A stretch of DNA of 64,000 nt, taken from Tahibacter soli (GTDB taxonomy: Bacteria; Pseudomonadota; Gammaproteobacteria; Xanthomonadales; Rhodanobacteraceae). Location of the stretch: assembly GCF_025717065.2 (NCBI RefSeq), contig NZ_JAOVZO020000017.1:186001-250000 (forward strand), given 5' to 3'. Position numbers and translations under genes: made by a program. The notes beneath the pieces are model-generated. The model did not search any database, had not been told where the DNA came from, and was given only the letters and a program-made list of their open reading frames with translations. This document shows, in pieces, positions 1 through 8,787 of the stretch (its first letter is position 1; each line of letters opens with the position of its first letter).

Positions 1-458
1 CTGCCGGCCGTCGAGACGAGCGCGATGTCGGCTTCGCCGCGTTCGAGCAGTGCCAGCACTTCGGCGTCGCCGCTGGGCTTCAGGTGCACGCTGACCTGCG
101 GGTAGCGGCGCTTGAGCGCGGCGACGGTGCGCGGCAGTACGAAGCGGGCTTGGGTATGGGTCGTGGCGATGCGCAGTTCGCCCTGCGCTTCGTTGCGCAG
201 ATTCGCGGCGAGCGCGCGGATGTTGGCGGCCTCGGCGAGGATGACGCGCGCGCGGTCGATGACCTGCACGCCGGCGGGCGTTATGCGTTCGAGGCTTTTG
301 CCCTTGCGGGCGAAGATCTGGAAACCGAGTTCGTCTTCAAGCTGCTTCAACTGCTTGGAGATGCCCGGCTGCGTGGCGTGTACGCGCTCGGCGGCGAGCG
401 TGATGTTCAGGCCGGAATCGGCAATGGCAATCAGGTAGCGCAGTTGGGTCAGGGTCAT
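1..458 (-). CDS. cysB: LysR-type regulator CysB, N-terminal part (cut by window edge)
   Basis: The gene reads leftward from an ATG at 458 and runs off the window after about 152 residues. The start MTLTQLRYLIAIADSGLN and the helix-turn-helix stretch TQPGISKQLKQLEDELG match the CysB branch of LysR regulators, and IATTHTQARF at the start of the effector domain is the CysB/Cbl signature. CysB activates sulfate-assimilation genes when N-acetylserine or O-acetylserine signals cysteine shortage. It lies divergently from cysG and cysK, and cysJIH lie 53 kb away in the same window, so all are plausible targets (inference). The effector domain is mostly outside the window. Confidence 0.93.
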   Translation of the reverse strand, partial: MTLTQLRYLIAIADSGLNITLAAERVHATQPGISKQLKQLEDELGFQIFARKGKSLERITPAGVQVIDRARVILAEAANIRALAANLRNEAQGELRIATTHTQARFVLPRTVAALKRRYPQVSVHLKPSGDAEVLALLERGEADIALVSTAG

Positions 459-815
459 GACGGCCTTCTCTGAGGAGATCGCAAGAGTTCGGAGGCGACG
501 GCTACGTTGCGCCAATACGTAAACGAATAATTCGTACAGATTCGATTGAGGGTATTCATCGGTTTCATAGCGCTCTCCACTGCGGTGATGTTCGCCCCGG
601 ACCGGCTCTTTGAGGTCGGCCTCTGATGCGAACGGGGTTGATACGATCATAACCACGGATCATTTGGCCGTCTATACGGCTCTCCGTGGAGACATGCCGC
701 GAGGGCATATCGGCAAAGCGTTTGCTCACTTCCGTGCGTCGAGGTCGGCCCTCAGCATGATCGGCAGGCACGCGGTACCGGTTCGAGCCGTATCTCCGCG
801 TATTCCCGACGATTT
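459..815. other. Divergent intergenic region between cysB and cysG
   Basis: These 357 bases separate divergent cysB and cysG. There is an AT-richer patch at about 511-540 with the 13-base palindrome ACGAATAATTCGT at 523-535, about 65 bases upstream of the cysB start. That is where a LysR-type protein often binds to control its own gene, but I cannot match a CysB consensus with confidence. No convincing gene, terminator or RNA was seen in the rest. Confidence 0.35.
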
Positions 816-2264
816 ATGCAAAGTGCCGCCATGTCCTCGCCCCGACTGTATCCGATCTTTGCCGAACTTTCCGCCCGACCGGTACTGGTCGTGGGCGGCG
901 GCGCGGTCGCGCAGCGCAAGGTCGCGGCGCTGCTCGAAGCGGGTGCCGACGTGCGTATCGGTGCACCGGTACTGAATTGCGAACTGGCCCAGTGGGTTGA
1001 CGCCGGCCGCGTGCGCTGGATCGAAGGCCGCTTCGCGCCCGAATGGCTCGACGACGTCTGGCTCGCGATCGCCGCGACGTCCGACGCGGCCGCGAACGCG
1101 GCCGTCGCGGCGGCGGGACTTGCGCGGCGCGTGTTCGTCAATGTCGTCGACGACGCGGCGCTGTCGTCGTTCCAGGTGCCGGCCATCGTCGATCGCTCGC
1201 CGCTCGTCGTTGCCATTTCCAGTGGCGGCGCGGCGCCGATCCTCGCGCGGCGCGTGCGCGAGAAACTCGAAACGCTGCTCGATCCGTCGCTCGCTTCTTT
1301 GGCGCGGCTGGCCGAGCGTTGGCGCGGGCGCATCCGTGGGCGCCTCGCCGACCTCGGCCGGCGGCGACGTTTTCTCGAACGCGTGTTCGACGGTCCGATC
1401 GCCGATCTCGTGCGCTCGGGCCGCGACGACGCGGCCGACGCCGCGCTCGGCGCGGCGCTCGATCGCGCCGCCGCACAGGCTTTGCCCCGAGGCTCGGTCG
1501 TCCTGGTCGGTGCCGGCCCGGGCGATCCGGGCCTCCTTACCTTGAAAGGGTTGCGCGCGCTGAACGAAGCCGACGTGATCCTGCACGACCGCTTGGTGAG
1601 CCGCGACGTGCTCGCGCTCGCGCGCCGCGACGCAACGTTCGTCGAAGTCGCGAAGGAAGCCGGCAACCACCGCACGACGCAGGACGGCATCCACGCGCTG
1701 ATGCTCGAACACGCGCAGGCCGGACGCCGCGTGGTGCGGCTCAAGGGCGGCGATTCGTTCATCTTCGGCCGCGGCGGCGAGGAGCTGGAATTCCTGCGCA
1801 GCCACGGCATCGCCTACGAAGTGGTGCCCGGCATCACCGCGGCGCTGGCATGTGCCGCGTATGCCGGCATTCCGCTGACGCATCGCGATCACGCGCAGTC
1901 GGTGCGCCTCGTCACCGCGCACTGCAAGGATTCGCTCGACACGCTCGACTGGCGCGCGCTCGCGGCCGAGCGCCAGACGCTGGCCGTGTACATGGGCGTC
2001 GCCGGTCTCGAGGCGTTCGGCGCGCGCCTGATCGCCCACGGCCGAGCCGGGTCGACGCCGGCCGCGCTGGTCGAAAACGGCTCGCGCCGCGAGCAGCGCG
2101 TCGTGATCGGGCGGCTCGACGACATCGCGCGGCTGGCGTCCGAGCACGCCGTGCGCTCGCCGGCGCTGCTGCTGGTCGGCGAAGTCGCCGCGCTCGGCGC
2201 GCGCCTGCACTGGTACGGCGCGCCGCCGCTGCAAACCCCGACCTCTTATGCAAAAGCGGCATAA
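816..2264 (+). CDS. cysG: Siroheme synthase CysG (trifunctional)
   Basis: This 482-residue protein makes siroheme, the cofactor of sulfite reductase, from uroporphyrinogen III. The N-terminal third is the precorrin-2 dehydrogenase/ferrochelatase module with an NAD-binding [13 protein letters not shown] at residues 23-35. The C-terminal part is the SAM-dependent methyltransferase, with [15 protein letters not shown] at about 231-245 and [13 protein letters not shown] further on. Length and order match E. coli CysG (457 residues). An in-frame ATG at 831 is an alternative start; neither has a good Shine-Dalgarno. cysK follows 27 bases downstream and cysB is divergent upstream, which fits a sulfur-assimilation role rather than cobalamin synthesis. 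Confidence 0.95.
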   Translation: MQSAAMSSPRLYPIFAELSARPVLVVGGGAVAQRKVAALLEAGADVRIGAPVLNCELAQWVDAGRVRWIEGRFAPEWLDDVWLAIAATSDAAANAAVAAAGLARRVFVNVVDDAALSSFQVPAIVDRSPLVVAISSGGAAPILARRVREKLETLLDPSLASLARLAERWRGRIRGRLADLGRRRRFLERVFDGPIADLVRSGRDDAADAALGAALDRAAAQALPRGSVVLVGAGPGDPGLLTLKGLRALNEADVILHDRLVSRDVLALARRDATFVEVAKEAGNHRTTQDGIHALMLEHAQAGRRVVRLKGGDSFIFGRGGEELEFLRSHGIAYEVVPGITAALACAAYAGIPLTHRDHAQSVRLVTAHCKDSLDTLDWRALAAERQTLAVYMGVAGLEAFGARLIAHGRAGSTPAALVENGSRREQRVVIGRLDDIARLASEHAVRSPALLLVGEVAALGARLHWYGAPPLQTPTSYAKAA

Positions 2265-2291
2265 GCGCCGCGCCACACGGAAGCCCTGGCC

Positions 2292-3266
2292 ATGATCTAC
2301 GACAGCATTCTCGACACGATCGGCAACACGCCTGTCGTCAAACTGCACCGCATCGCGCCGAAGCACGTCGACCTGTACGTCAAGGTCGAGGCGTTCAACC
2401 CGGCCGGTTCGGTGAAGGACCGTCTCGCGCTCGCGATCGTGCTCGACGCCGAGCGCCGCGGCGTGCTCAAGCCCGGCCAGACGATCGTCGAGGCGACGTC
2501 CGGCAATACCGGCATCGCGCTCGCGGCGGTCGCGGCGGCGCGCGGCTACCCGTTCGTCGCGGTCATGACCGAAACGTTCTCGATCGAGCGGCGCAAGCTG
2601 ATCCGCGCCTACGGCGGCAAGGTGATCCTGACGCCCGCGGCCGAGCGCGGCACCGGCATGGTGCGCAAGGCCGAAGAGCTCGCGGCGAAGCACGGCTGGT
2701 TCCTCGCGCGGCAGTTTCAGAATCCGGCGAATCCGGCGTGGCATCGCTCCACGACCGGGCCGGAAATCCTGCGCGACTTTGCCGGCAAGCGCCTCGACTA
2801 TTTCGTCAGCGGCTGGGGTACCGGCGGCACGATCACCGGCGCCGGCGAAGTGCTCAAGCTCGCGCGGCCCGACATCCGCATCGTCGCGAGCGAACCCGCC
2901 GGCGCGGCGCTGCTGTCGGGGCACGAATGGAAGCCGCACAAGATCCAGGGCTGGACGCCGGATTTCCTCCCCGACGTGCTCAGCCGCACGATCGCCGACG
3001 AGATACTGCCGGTCGACGACCTCGTCGCGCGCGACACGGCGCGTCGCCTCGCGGCCGAAGAGGGCGTGTTCGTGGGGCTATCGTCCGGCGCGACCGTGGC
3101 CGCGGCACTGCGCGTCGCCGAAACCGCGCCGTCGGGTTCGGTCATCCTCGCGGTGCTGCCCGACACCGGAGAGCGCTACTTGTCGACGATACTGTTCGAA
3201 GGCGTCGCCGAGGGCTCGGACGACGAATGGCTGGCCGGTCTCGACGCGAAGGCGCAGGCGGCGTAG
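2292..3266 (+). CDS. cysK: Cysteine synthase A (O-acetylserine sulfhydrylase)
   Basis: This 324-residue PLP enzyme joins sulfide and O-acetylserine to make cysteine, the last step of sulfate assimilation. The PLP lysine is K42 in NPAGSVKDR, and the substrate loop TSGNTGIALA follows at about 69-78. The C-terminal GLSSGATVAAAL is the phosphate-binding region typical of CysK. Length is normal. It sits 27 bases after cysG, probably in the same transcript. CysM-type activity cannot be excluded by reading alone, but the overall length and motifs fit CysK. Confidence 0.93.
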   Translation: MIYDSILDTIGNTPVVKLHRIAPKHVDLYVKVEAFNPAGSVKDRLALAIVLDAERRGVLKPGQTIVEATSGNTGIALAAVAAARGYPFVAVMTETFSIERRKLIRAYGGKVILTPAAERGTGMVRKAEELAAKHGWFLARQFQNPANPAWHRSTTGPEILRDFAGKRLDYFVSGWGTGGTITGAGEVLKLARPDIRIVASEPAGAALLSGHEWKPHKIQGWTPDFLPDVLSRTIADEILPVDDLVARDTARRLAAEEGVFVGLSSGATVAAALRVAETAPSGSVILAVLPDTGERYLSTILFEGVAEGSDDEWLAGLDAKAQAA

Positions 3267-3385
3267 CGCGACAGACCGCTCGCGGCGGTCCGCCGCGGGC
3301 GCGTTCGGATCGCCGATGCACCGGCGTTTCCCGGGGCGTGGCACGATCGTCGTGCCGCGAGACTCGGGCCGCACCGGAGCACCGC

Positions 3386-4240
3386 ATGACAACGCGTCGA
3401 TTCGCCACGCTGTGCACGATCGCGCTGCTCGGCGCATGCCGATCCGGTCCGCCGACGCCGGCCGACTACCGCGCGCTCGGCGAAATCGCGTCGGGCGACG
3501 CGCGATTCGAAGTGCGCGACGCGTACGTCTGGCGCCAGCCGGTCGGCGACGCGACGACCGTGCTCCTGGCCGACCGCACGTTGCCCGAGCTCCCGGCCGA
3601 CGACGCCTGGGCCGTGGTCGATCTCGCGCTGCTGCTCGCGTGGTCTCAGACGCCGCACGCCGAGCTCGCGCTCGACGGTCGCGGCGAGCTCACGCGCGTG
3701 TATTCGAGCAGCGGCGGGCGCGGGTCGAGCAACGCGGCGTGCGACGGCAATCCCGGCGCGTGCGACGCGTCGGTCCTGTACGTCGGCAGCGATGCGATCG
3801 ACGCGAGCTACGCGTTCGGCAAGGAATACGACGCGACCGTCGTCGCGCCGATCCATCGGCAGTCGCAGGTGCAGGTCGCGATGATGGACCGCTCGTCCGA
3901 CCGCATGCCGCGCGAGGCGAGCGTCAAGCGCGTCGACGATCACGACCGCATGGCCGAACGCTACTCGCGGGTGCGCGCCGCGCTCGACCAGAACTCGGCG
4001 ATGGCGTTTCTCGAAGCGAACGGCTATGACAAGCCGACGCGCGAGGCGCTGGCCGCGTTCGACGGCATCGCCGGCGGCGTGCAGTGGCTCAAGCAGCAGT
4101 GTCCGCAGGCGACGTCGTTCGAAGGTTTCGGCAACGACGGCGCGTTCGGTTCGCTGCTGGTCAGGAGCGGCGAGCGCGAGATGGCCGTCTACTTCATGCG
4201 CCGCGGCGACGAATGGCTGCTGCACAGCTGTGGCGAGTAG
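3386..4240 (+). CDS. Predicted lipoprotein of unknown function
   Basis: I do not recognise a family. The ATG at 3386 begins a short signal sequence, MTTRRFATLCTIALLGAC, whose last cysteine (C18) fits a lipobox, so the 284-residue product is probably a lipoprotein. The mature part is hydrophilic, with three further cysteines in the middle and near the C-terminus. A longer open frame extends upstream but only through antisense-like, arginine-rich sequence inside cysG and cysK, so it is not used. The gene follows cysK after 119 bases and may have its own promoter. Confidence 0.7.
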   Translation: MTTRRFATLCTIALLGACRSGPPTPADYRALGEIASGDARFEVRDAYVWRQPVGDATTVLLADRTLPELPADDAWAVVDLALLLAWSQTPHAELALDGRGELTRVYSSSGGRGSSNAACDGNPGACDASVLYVGSDAIDASYAFGKEYDATVVAPIHRQSQVQVAMMDRSSDRMPREASVKRVDDHDRMAERYSRVRAALDQNSAMAFLEANGYDKPTREALAAFDGIAGGVQWLKQQCPQATSFEGFGNDGAFGSLLVRSGEREMAVYFMRRGDEWLLHSCGE

Positions 4241-4242
4241 CG

Positions 4243-4998
4243 CTATTTTTTCTTCCTGCGCGCGTCGCGTTCCGCGCGCTCCGCCGCATGCTCCTCGCGA
4301 ATCTTCTTCTGCACGACATACGGCGCCCACAGCGCGAACGCCTCGCCGGCGAGCAGCACGCACCACATCAGTTCGGCGCGGTTGCGGCGCGAGGCGTCGG
4401 CGGCGACGAGAAACCCGAACCCCGCGACGATCAGCACGAACAGCCGCAGGCCGAGGCTCAGCGAGCCGAGAAAGACGAACGGCGGACCTTTGCGGCGATA
4501 CGCGGCGACGTCGCCGGCCGTCGCCGCGACGAGTCCCACGCCGGCCGCGAGCATCGGCCAGAGCATGCCCTGCACGCGCACGTAGTCGGCGATCGTATTC
4601 ACGGTGAGCATCAGCTGGCGGTCGAGGCCGATCTGCGCGCGGTCGGCGCGAAACCACGACCACGCGAGAAACACGATCGCGACGATCGCCCAGAAGCGCA
4701 CGCCGGAAACCACCTCCTTGCGGAACTGCGCGTCGCGTACGACCGTCGCGGCGAGCGCGAAGCCGATCAGCACGCCCGCGGCGATTTCGCCGGCCATCGG
4801 CAGGAGCAGCGCGCCGGCGGTCGCGCCGCGATGGTGGATCGCGTGCCAGGTGAATCCGAACACGAGCGCGAGCGTCGCCACGCGCAGCCCGATCGACAGC
4901 GGCTCGGGCTTGGGCCAGCGCTCGAGCATCGCGGCTTCGAACGCGGCGTCGCCGACGGGATCGTTGCTGACCGGCCTTGCGGATTTGCGGCGTGACAC
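4243..4998 (-). CDS. Hypothetical integral membrane protein
   Basis: This 251-residue protein has about six hydrophobic segments, for example LSIGLRVATLALVFGF, AGEIAAGVLIGFALAATVV, FWAIVAIVFLAWSWF and LFVLIVAGFGFLVAA. It ends in a lysine/arginine-rich cytoplasmic tail. I recognise no domain. It converges with the preceding lipoprotein gene with only two bases between their stop codons. Confidence 0.7.
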   Translation of the reverse strand: MSRRKSARPVSNDPVGDAAFEAAMLERWPKPEPLSIGLRVATLALVFGFTWHAIHHRGATAGALLLPMAGEIAAGVLIGFALAATVVRDAQFRKEVVSGVRFWAIVAIVFLAWSWFRADRAQIGLDRQLMLTVNTIADYVRVQGMLWPMLAAGVGLVAATAGDVAAYRRKGPPFVFLGSLSLGLRLFVLIVAGFGFLVAADASRRNRAELMWCVLLAGEAFALWAPYVVQKKIREEHAAERAERDARRKKK

Positions 4999-5076
4999 GG
5001 CAGCCCCCTTGATGCGCGACAGGCTACCGAACGTCGCGGTGCCGGTCGATCGAACACGCCCGTGCCGCGGCCGCGT

Positions 5077-5460
5077 TCACGCCGCGGCGATCGCCTCGAT
5101 CTCGAGCAGCCACGCCTCGTCGTAGATGCCGGCGATGACGACGGTCAATGCCGGCGTGCGCGCGCCGAGCACCTCGCGGCGAATCGCGCCGTTCGCTTCG
5201 CGATAGCGCCGGTCCGACAGATACGTCGTCACTTTCACGAGATGGTCGAGACCGAGGCCGGCCGCCGCGAGCTGCGCCTCGACGTTGCGCCACACGAGCC
5301 GGCACTGCGCGTCGAAACCGGCCGGCACGTCGCCGCCCTGCGCGACCGGAATCTGCCCGCTGACGAAGAGCAGGCGTTCGCAGCCGCGAACGTCGACGGC
5401 TTGCGCGTACGAGCCCGACGCGGCCGGCGCGCCGCTCGCGTTGATCGATCGGATGTCCAT
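5077..5460 (-). CDS. RidA/YjgF/UK114 family protein
   Basis: This 127-residue protein has the RidA fold signatures SYAQAVDV near the start, LLFVSGQIPV, the helix-region VWRNVEAQLAAAGLGLDHLVKVTTYLSD, and an arginine-containing RTPALTVV segment that corresponds to the active-site Arg105 region of RidA. Family members hydrolyse reactive enamines/imines formed by PLP enzymes such as threonine/serine dehydratase. A PLP deaminase is present in the leu-ilv cluster about 25 kb away, but there is no direct gene linkage here. Confidence 0.85.
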   Translation of the reverse strand: MDIRSINASGAPAASGSYAQAVDVRGCERLLFVSGQIPVAQGGDVPAGFDAQCRLVWRNVEAQLAAAGLGLDHLVKVTTYLSDRRYREANGAIRREVLGARTPALTVVIAGIYDEAWLLEIEAIAAA

Positions 5461-5574
5461 CGGCCGATGCTACGCGACCGTGCGCCCGCCGCGACGCGCG
5501 GCGCGACGAGCCGTGCGAACCCCGCGGCGGAACCCGTGCCGTTGCATGCCCCACACTCACGAAGGAGCACGCCG

Positions 5575-7353
5575 ATGCGCAGCAATCGTCTGACCCTGGC
5601 CGTCGCGACGGCCCTGACCCTCGTCGTCGCCGGCTGCGCCGAGCGTTCCGAGCCGAAGCGCGACGCCGTCGCGGTGCTGGTGCAGGGCAAGCAGCAGCCC
5701 GCGCCGCCGCCGGCCGACGCAAAGGCGAAAGACCAGGACGAGCAGAAGCTCGAATCGATCGTCGTGACGGGCAGCCGCATCCGCGCGGTCGACCTCGAAA
5801 CCGCGCAGCCGGTGGTCGAAGTCGACCGCCGCGCATCGCAGACGTTCGCGCCGGCCCCGATGGTGCAGGCGCCGGCGCGGGGCGGCATCGCCTTGCCGCA
5901 GAACACCGAGCGCTATCAGGACCACGCCGACAATCCCGTGCACCGCGCGGCCGAAGAGCCGGTCTCGACGTTTTCGATCGACGTCGACACCGGCAGCTAC
6001 GCGAACGTGCGCCGCATGCTCACGGACGGGCAGCTGCCGCCGGCCGACGCGGTGCGCGCCGAGGAATTCATGAACTATTTCGACTACGGCTACGCGCCGC
6101 CGGCGACGCGCGAGGTGCCGTTCCGCGTGACGACCGAAGTCGCGCCGGCGCCGTGGAACGCGCAGCGGCAGCTGATGCTCGTCGGTATCAAAGGCTACGA
6201 AGTGCCGAAGTCGCAAATTCCCGCGGCGAACGTCGTGTTCCTGATCGACACGTCGGGCTCGATGGACGAACCGAACAAGCTGCCGCTGCTGCGCGACGCG
6301 TTCAAGCGCATGGTGCCGAACCTGCGCGCGCAGGATCGCGTCGCGATCGTCGTCTACGCCGGCAGCGCGGGGCTCGTGCTCGAACCGACGCCGGGCGACC
6401 GGCACGAGCGCATCGTGGCGGCGCTCGACTCGCTCGCGGCCGGCGGTTCGACCAACGGCGGCGCCGGCATCGCGCTCGCGTATACGCTCGCGCAGCAAAG
6501 CTTCATCAAGGGCGGCGTCAACCGCGTGATCCTCGCGACCGACGGCGATTTCAACGTCGGCACGACCGACGATGAGGCGCTGAAGACGCTCGTCGCCGAG
6601 AAGCGCAAGTCCGGCATCGCGCTGACCACGCTCGGTTTCGGCGAAGGCAACTACAACGACCAGCTGGCCGAACAGCTCGCCGACGTCGGCAACGGCAATC
6701 ACGCGTACATCGACACGCTGGCCGAAGCGAACAAGGTGCTCGGCGACGAGCTGTCCTCGACGATGCTCACGATCGCCAAGGACGTGAAGATCCAGGTCGA
6801 GTTCAATCCCGCGCTCGTCGCCGAATACCGGCTGATCGGCTATGAAAACCGCGTGCTGCGCGGCGAGGATTTCAACAACGACAAGATCGACGCCGGCGAG
6901 ATCGGTGCGGGCCACGACGTCACGGCGCTGTATGAAATCACCCTCGTCGGCTCCGGCGGCGAGACGAGCGACGCGCTGCGCTACGGCGCGAAGCCGTCGG
7001 CGCCGGCTGCCGACGCCAACGAGCTTGCGTTCGTGAAGCTGCGCTACAAGCAGCCCGACGCGGACGTCAGCAAGCTCGTCGCGTTTCCCGTCAGGCGCGA
7101 CGCCGTCGCCCGCGAGGCCGGCGAAAACCTGCGCTTCGCCGCGGCGGTCGCGGCGTTCGCCGACCGCCTGCGCGGCGGCTCGCATCTGGGCGATTTCGAC
7201 TTCGCCGCGATCGGGCGGCTCGCGGGCGGTGCGCAAGGCCGCGACGCGTCGGGCTATCGCGGCGAGTTCGTCCGGCTGGTCGACCGCGCGGCGAGCCTGT
7301 CGGCGACGCCGGTGGCGGCCGTGCAGATCGCGGAACCTACGGCGCGACGGTAA
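5575..7353 (+). CDS. von Willebrand factor A domain lipoprotein (YfbK-like)
   Basis: The ATG at 5575 follows a good ribosome binding site (GAAGGAG) and starts a lipoprotein signal ending at C21 (LVVAGC). After a Pro/Ala/Lys-rich linker comes KLESIVVTGSRI (residues 58-69), which resembles the start of a TonB-dependent receptor plug. A VWA N-terminal region follows (FSIDVDTGSYANVRRML), then the VWA domain with the metal site D225-x-S227-x-S229 and the TDGDFNVG strand. The C-terminal part resembles the DUF3520 region of YfbK-type proteins. Length is 592 residues. It probably sits in the envelope and binds partners through the metal site; its exact role is unknown. Its 3' end overlaps the opposing YiiX gene by 17 bases. 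Confidence 0.85.
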   Translation: MRSNRLTLAVATALTLVVAGCAERSEPKRDAVAVLVQGKQQPAPPPADAKAKDQDEQKLESIVVTGSRIRAVDLETAQPVVEVDRRASQTFAPAPMVQAPARGGIALPQNTERYQDHADNPVHRAAEEPVSTFSIDVDTGSYANVRRMLTDGQLPPADAVRAEEFMNYFDYGYAPPATREVPFRVTTEVAPAPWNAQRQLMLVGIKGYEVPKSQIPAANVVFLIDTSGSMDEPNKLPLLRDAFKRMVPNLRAQDRVAIVVYAGSAGLVLEPTPGDRHERIVAALDSLAAGGSTNGGAGIALAYTLAQQSFIKGGVNRVILATDGDFNVGTTDDEALKTLVAEKRKSGIALTTLGFGEGNYNDQLAEQLADVGNGNHAYIDTLAEANKVLGDELSSTMLTIAKDVKIQVEFNPALVAEYRLIGYENRVLRGEDFNNDKIDAGEIGAGHDVTALYEITLVGSGGETSDALRYGAKPSAPAADANELAFVKLRYKQPDADVSKLVAFPVRRDAVAREAGENLRFAAAVAAFADRLRGGSHLGDFDFAAIGRLAGGAQGRDASGYRGEFVRLVDRAASLSATPVAAVQIAEPTARR

Positions 7354-7939
7354 CGAGCAGCGGACTGTCGAACATCGCCTGCGGCGAGATCACGGTCTCG
7401 CCGAGCGGAATCTTCGCGCCGTAGCGCTCGGCCAGCTTCGCCTTGACGATCGGATCGTCGAGGTCGAAGTCGGCCAGGCGCTGCGTCGCGCCGATCTCGA
7501 CGCCGAGCGCTTCGCGGTACGCCTTCCACACGAGTTCGGAACAATAGATGCGCGTGTCGGACCATTCGAACGCGAGATCGTACGGGCGTCCCTCGAAGCG
7601 CAGCGCGGCCTTGCGCAATCGCTGCATGGCTGCGGCGTCGAGCTTCATGTCCGCATCGCGCCAGCGTTTGACGACGTAGCGGCCGCCTTCGCCGCGCGCG
7701 ATCCAGCGGTCCAGCGGCGTGTAGCGCACCGGATTGACCGCCTCGTACACGAACGGCTTGCCGTCGCGGTACAGGATCATGCCCATGTGGCTGTAGCGCG
7801 AATGCGTCGCGCGCTGGATCGCCGCGCTCTGGTTCGACCGCGACGTGTGGAAGATGATGTCGCCGTCGCGCAGCGGTTGCGCGCGTGCGGTGCAACTCGA
7901 CACGACCACGGCTAAACCGACGATGACCCAGGGCCGCAT
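7337..7939 (-). CDS. YiiX/YebB-like permuted papain-fold cysteine hydrolase
   Basis: This 200-residue protein starts with a hydrophobic signal, WVIVGLAVVVSSC, which could be a lipobox (C16). DGDIIFHTSRS is the opening motif of YiiX-type NlpC/P60-like enzymes. The catalytic histidine is H51 in HSRYSHMGMI, and the catalytic cysteine lies in IYCSELVW. Family members act on envelope peptidoglycan or lipid substrates, but the substrate here is unknown. The reading frame overlaps the 3' end of the VWA gene on the other strand by 17 bases. Confidence 0.82.
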   Translation of the reverse strand: MRPWVIVGLAVVVSSCTARAQPLRDGDIIFHTSRSNQSAAIQRATHSRYSHMGMILYRDGKPFVYEAVNPVRYTPLDRWIARGEGGRYVVKRWRDADMKLDAAAMQRLRKAALRFEGRPYDLAFEWSDTRIYCSELVWKAYREALGVEIGATQRLADFDLDDPIVKAKLAERYGAKIPLGETVISPQAMFDSPLLVTVAP

Positions 7940-7980
7940 GCGAACTATCCGTTGCGAAAGACCGCGGGCATCATAGCCGC

Positions 7981-8787
7981 ATGCGCCGACTCGCGATCAT
8001 CGCCCTCGTTGCCGCGTGCTGCGCGTATGCGCTGTACGCCGGCCTGTTCTGGCGCCAGCAGCGCTACCTGTTGTTTCCGATCGCCTCGCCCGAGCGTCAT
8101 GCGCTGCGCGCGCCGCTGCCGCAGTACGGCCGGCTCGTCGAGCTGCCCGCTTCGTTCGGTACCGCGCGCGCGGTGTTCCTGCGCGGCCCGCAAGGCGTCG
8201 CGCCGGCCGTCGTGTACACGCACGGCAACGGCGAGATCGTCGACCAGCACGTGCGCGGCTTCGACGCGATTCGCGCGCTCGGCTTCCACGTGCTGCTCGT
8301 CGAATACCCGGGCTACGGCGGCGCCGACGGCGAGACGAGCCTTGAGAACATCGCACAGGCGTCGGTCGCCGCTTACGACTGGCTCGTACGTCAGCCCGAC
8401 GTCGATCGCGAGCGCGTCGTCGCGATGGGCAAGTCGCTCGGCGGCGCCGCGGCGGCCGAACTGACGCGGCATCGGCCGGTGCGCGCGCTGGTGCTGCAGT
8501 CGACGTTCACCGCGGTCGCCGACTTCGCGTCGCAGCTGTATCTGCCGGCGTGGCTCGTGCGCGATCCGTTCGACAGCGTCGCACGCCTGCGCGCGTTCGC
8601 GGGGCCGGTGCTCGTCACGCACGGGCGCCGCGACGAACTGATTCCGTTCGCGCACGGCGAGCGGCTCGCGGCCGCGGCGCGCGCCGCGACGTCGCGCTGG
8701 TACGACTGCGGGCACAACGACTGTCCGTACGAGGGGGCGGACTATCTTGCACTGCTGGGCAACTTTCTGCAGAAAGCGGTGAAGTAG
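7981..8787 (+). CDS. Alpha/beta hydrolase, BEM46/ABHD13-like
   Basis: This 268-residue protein begins with one hydrophobic anchor (LAIIALVAACCAYALYAGLFW). YTHGNGE forms the oxyanion region, GKSLGG holds the nucleophile S152, and the acid and histidine are expected at THGRRDELIPF and CGHNDCPY. The overall plan matches membrane-anchored BEM46-type hydrolases; the substrate is unknown. The start is 41 bases from the divergent YiiX gene. Its last 46 bases are antisense to the extended tail of the next SDR gene. Confidence 0.82.
   Translation: MRRLAIIALVAACCAYALYAGLFWRQQRYLLFPIASPERHALRAPLPQYGRLVELPASFGTARAVFLRGPQGVAPAVVYTHGNGEIVDQHVRGFDAIRALGFHVLLVEYPGYGGADGETSLENIAQASVAAYDWLVRQPDVDRERVVAMGKSLGGAAAAELTRHRPVRALVLQSTFTAVADFASQLYLPAWLVRDPFDSVARLRAFAGPVLVTHGRRDELIPFAHGERLAAAARAATSRWYDCGHNDCPYEGADYLALLGNFLQKAVK

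Noticed and set aside
565-771. Short minus-strand frame between cysB and cysG
   Set aside because: No recognisable motif, no ribosome site and atypical composition; treated as non-coding.
726-2939. Long minus-strand open frame antisense to cysG and cysK
   Set aside because: Antisense shadow of GC-rich coding sequence; Arg/Ala/Asp-rich with no family motif and no ribosome site.
1043-4240. Very long plus-strand open frame of over 1000 codons
   Set aside because: It crosses cysG and cysK in another frame with Arg/Ala-rich sequence; only its last part from 3386 is a real gene (lipoprotein).
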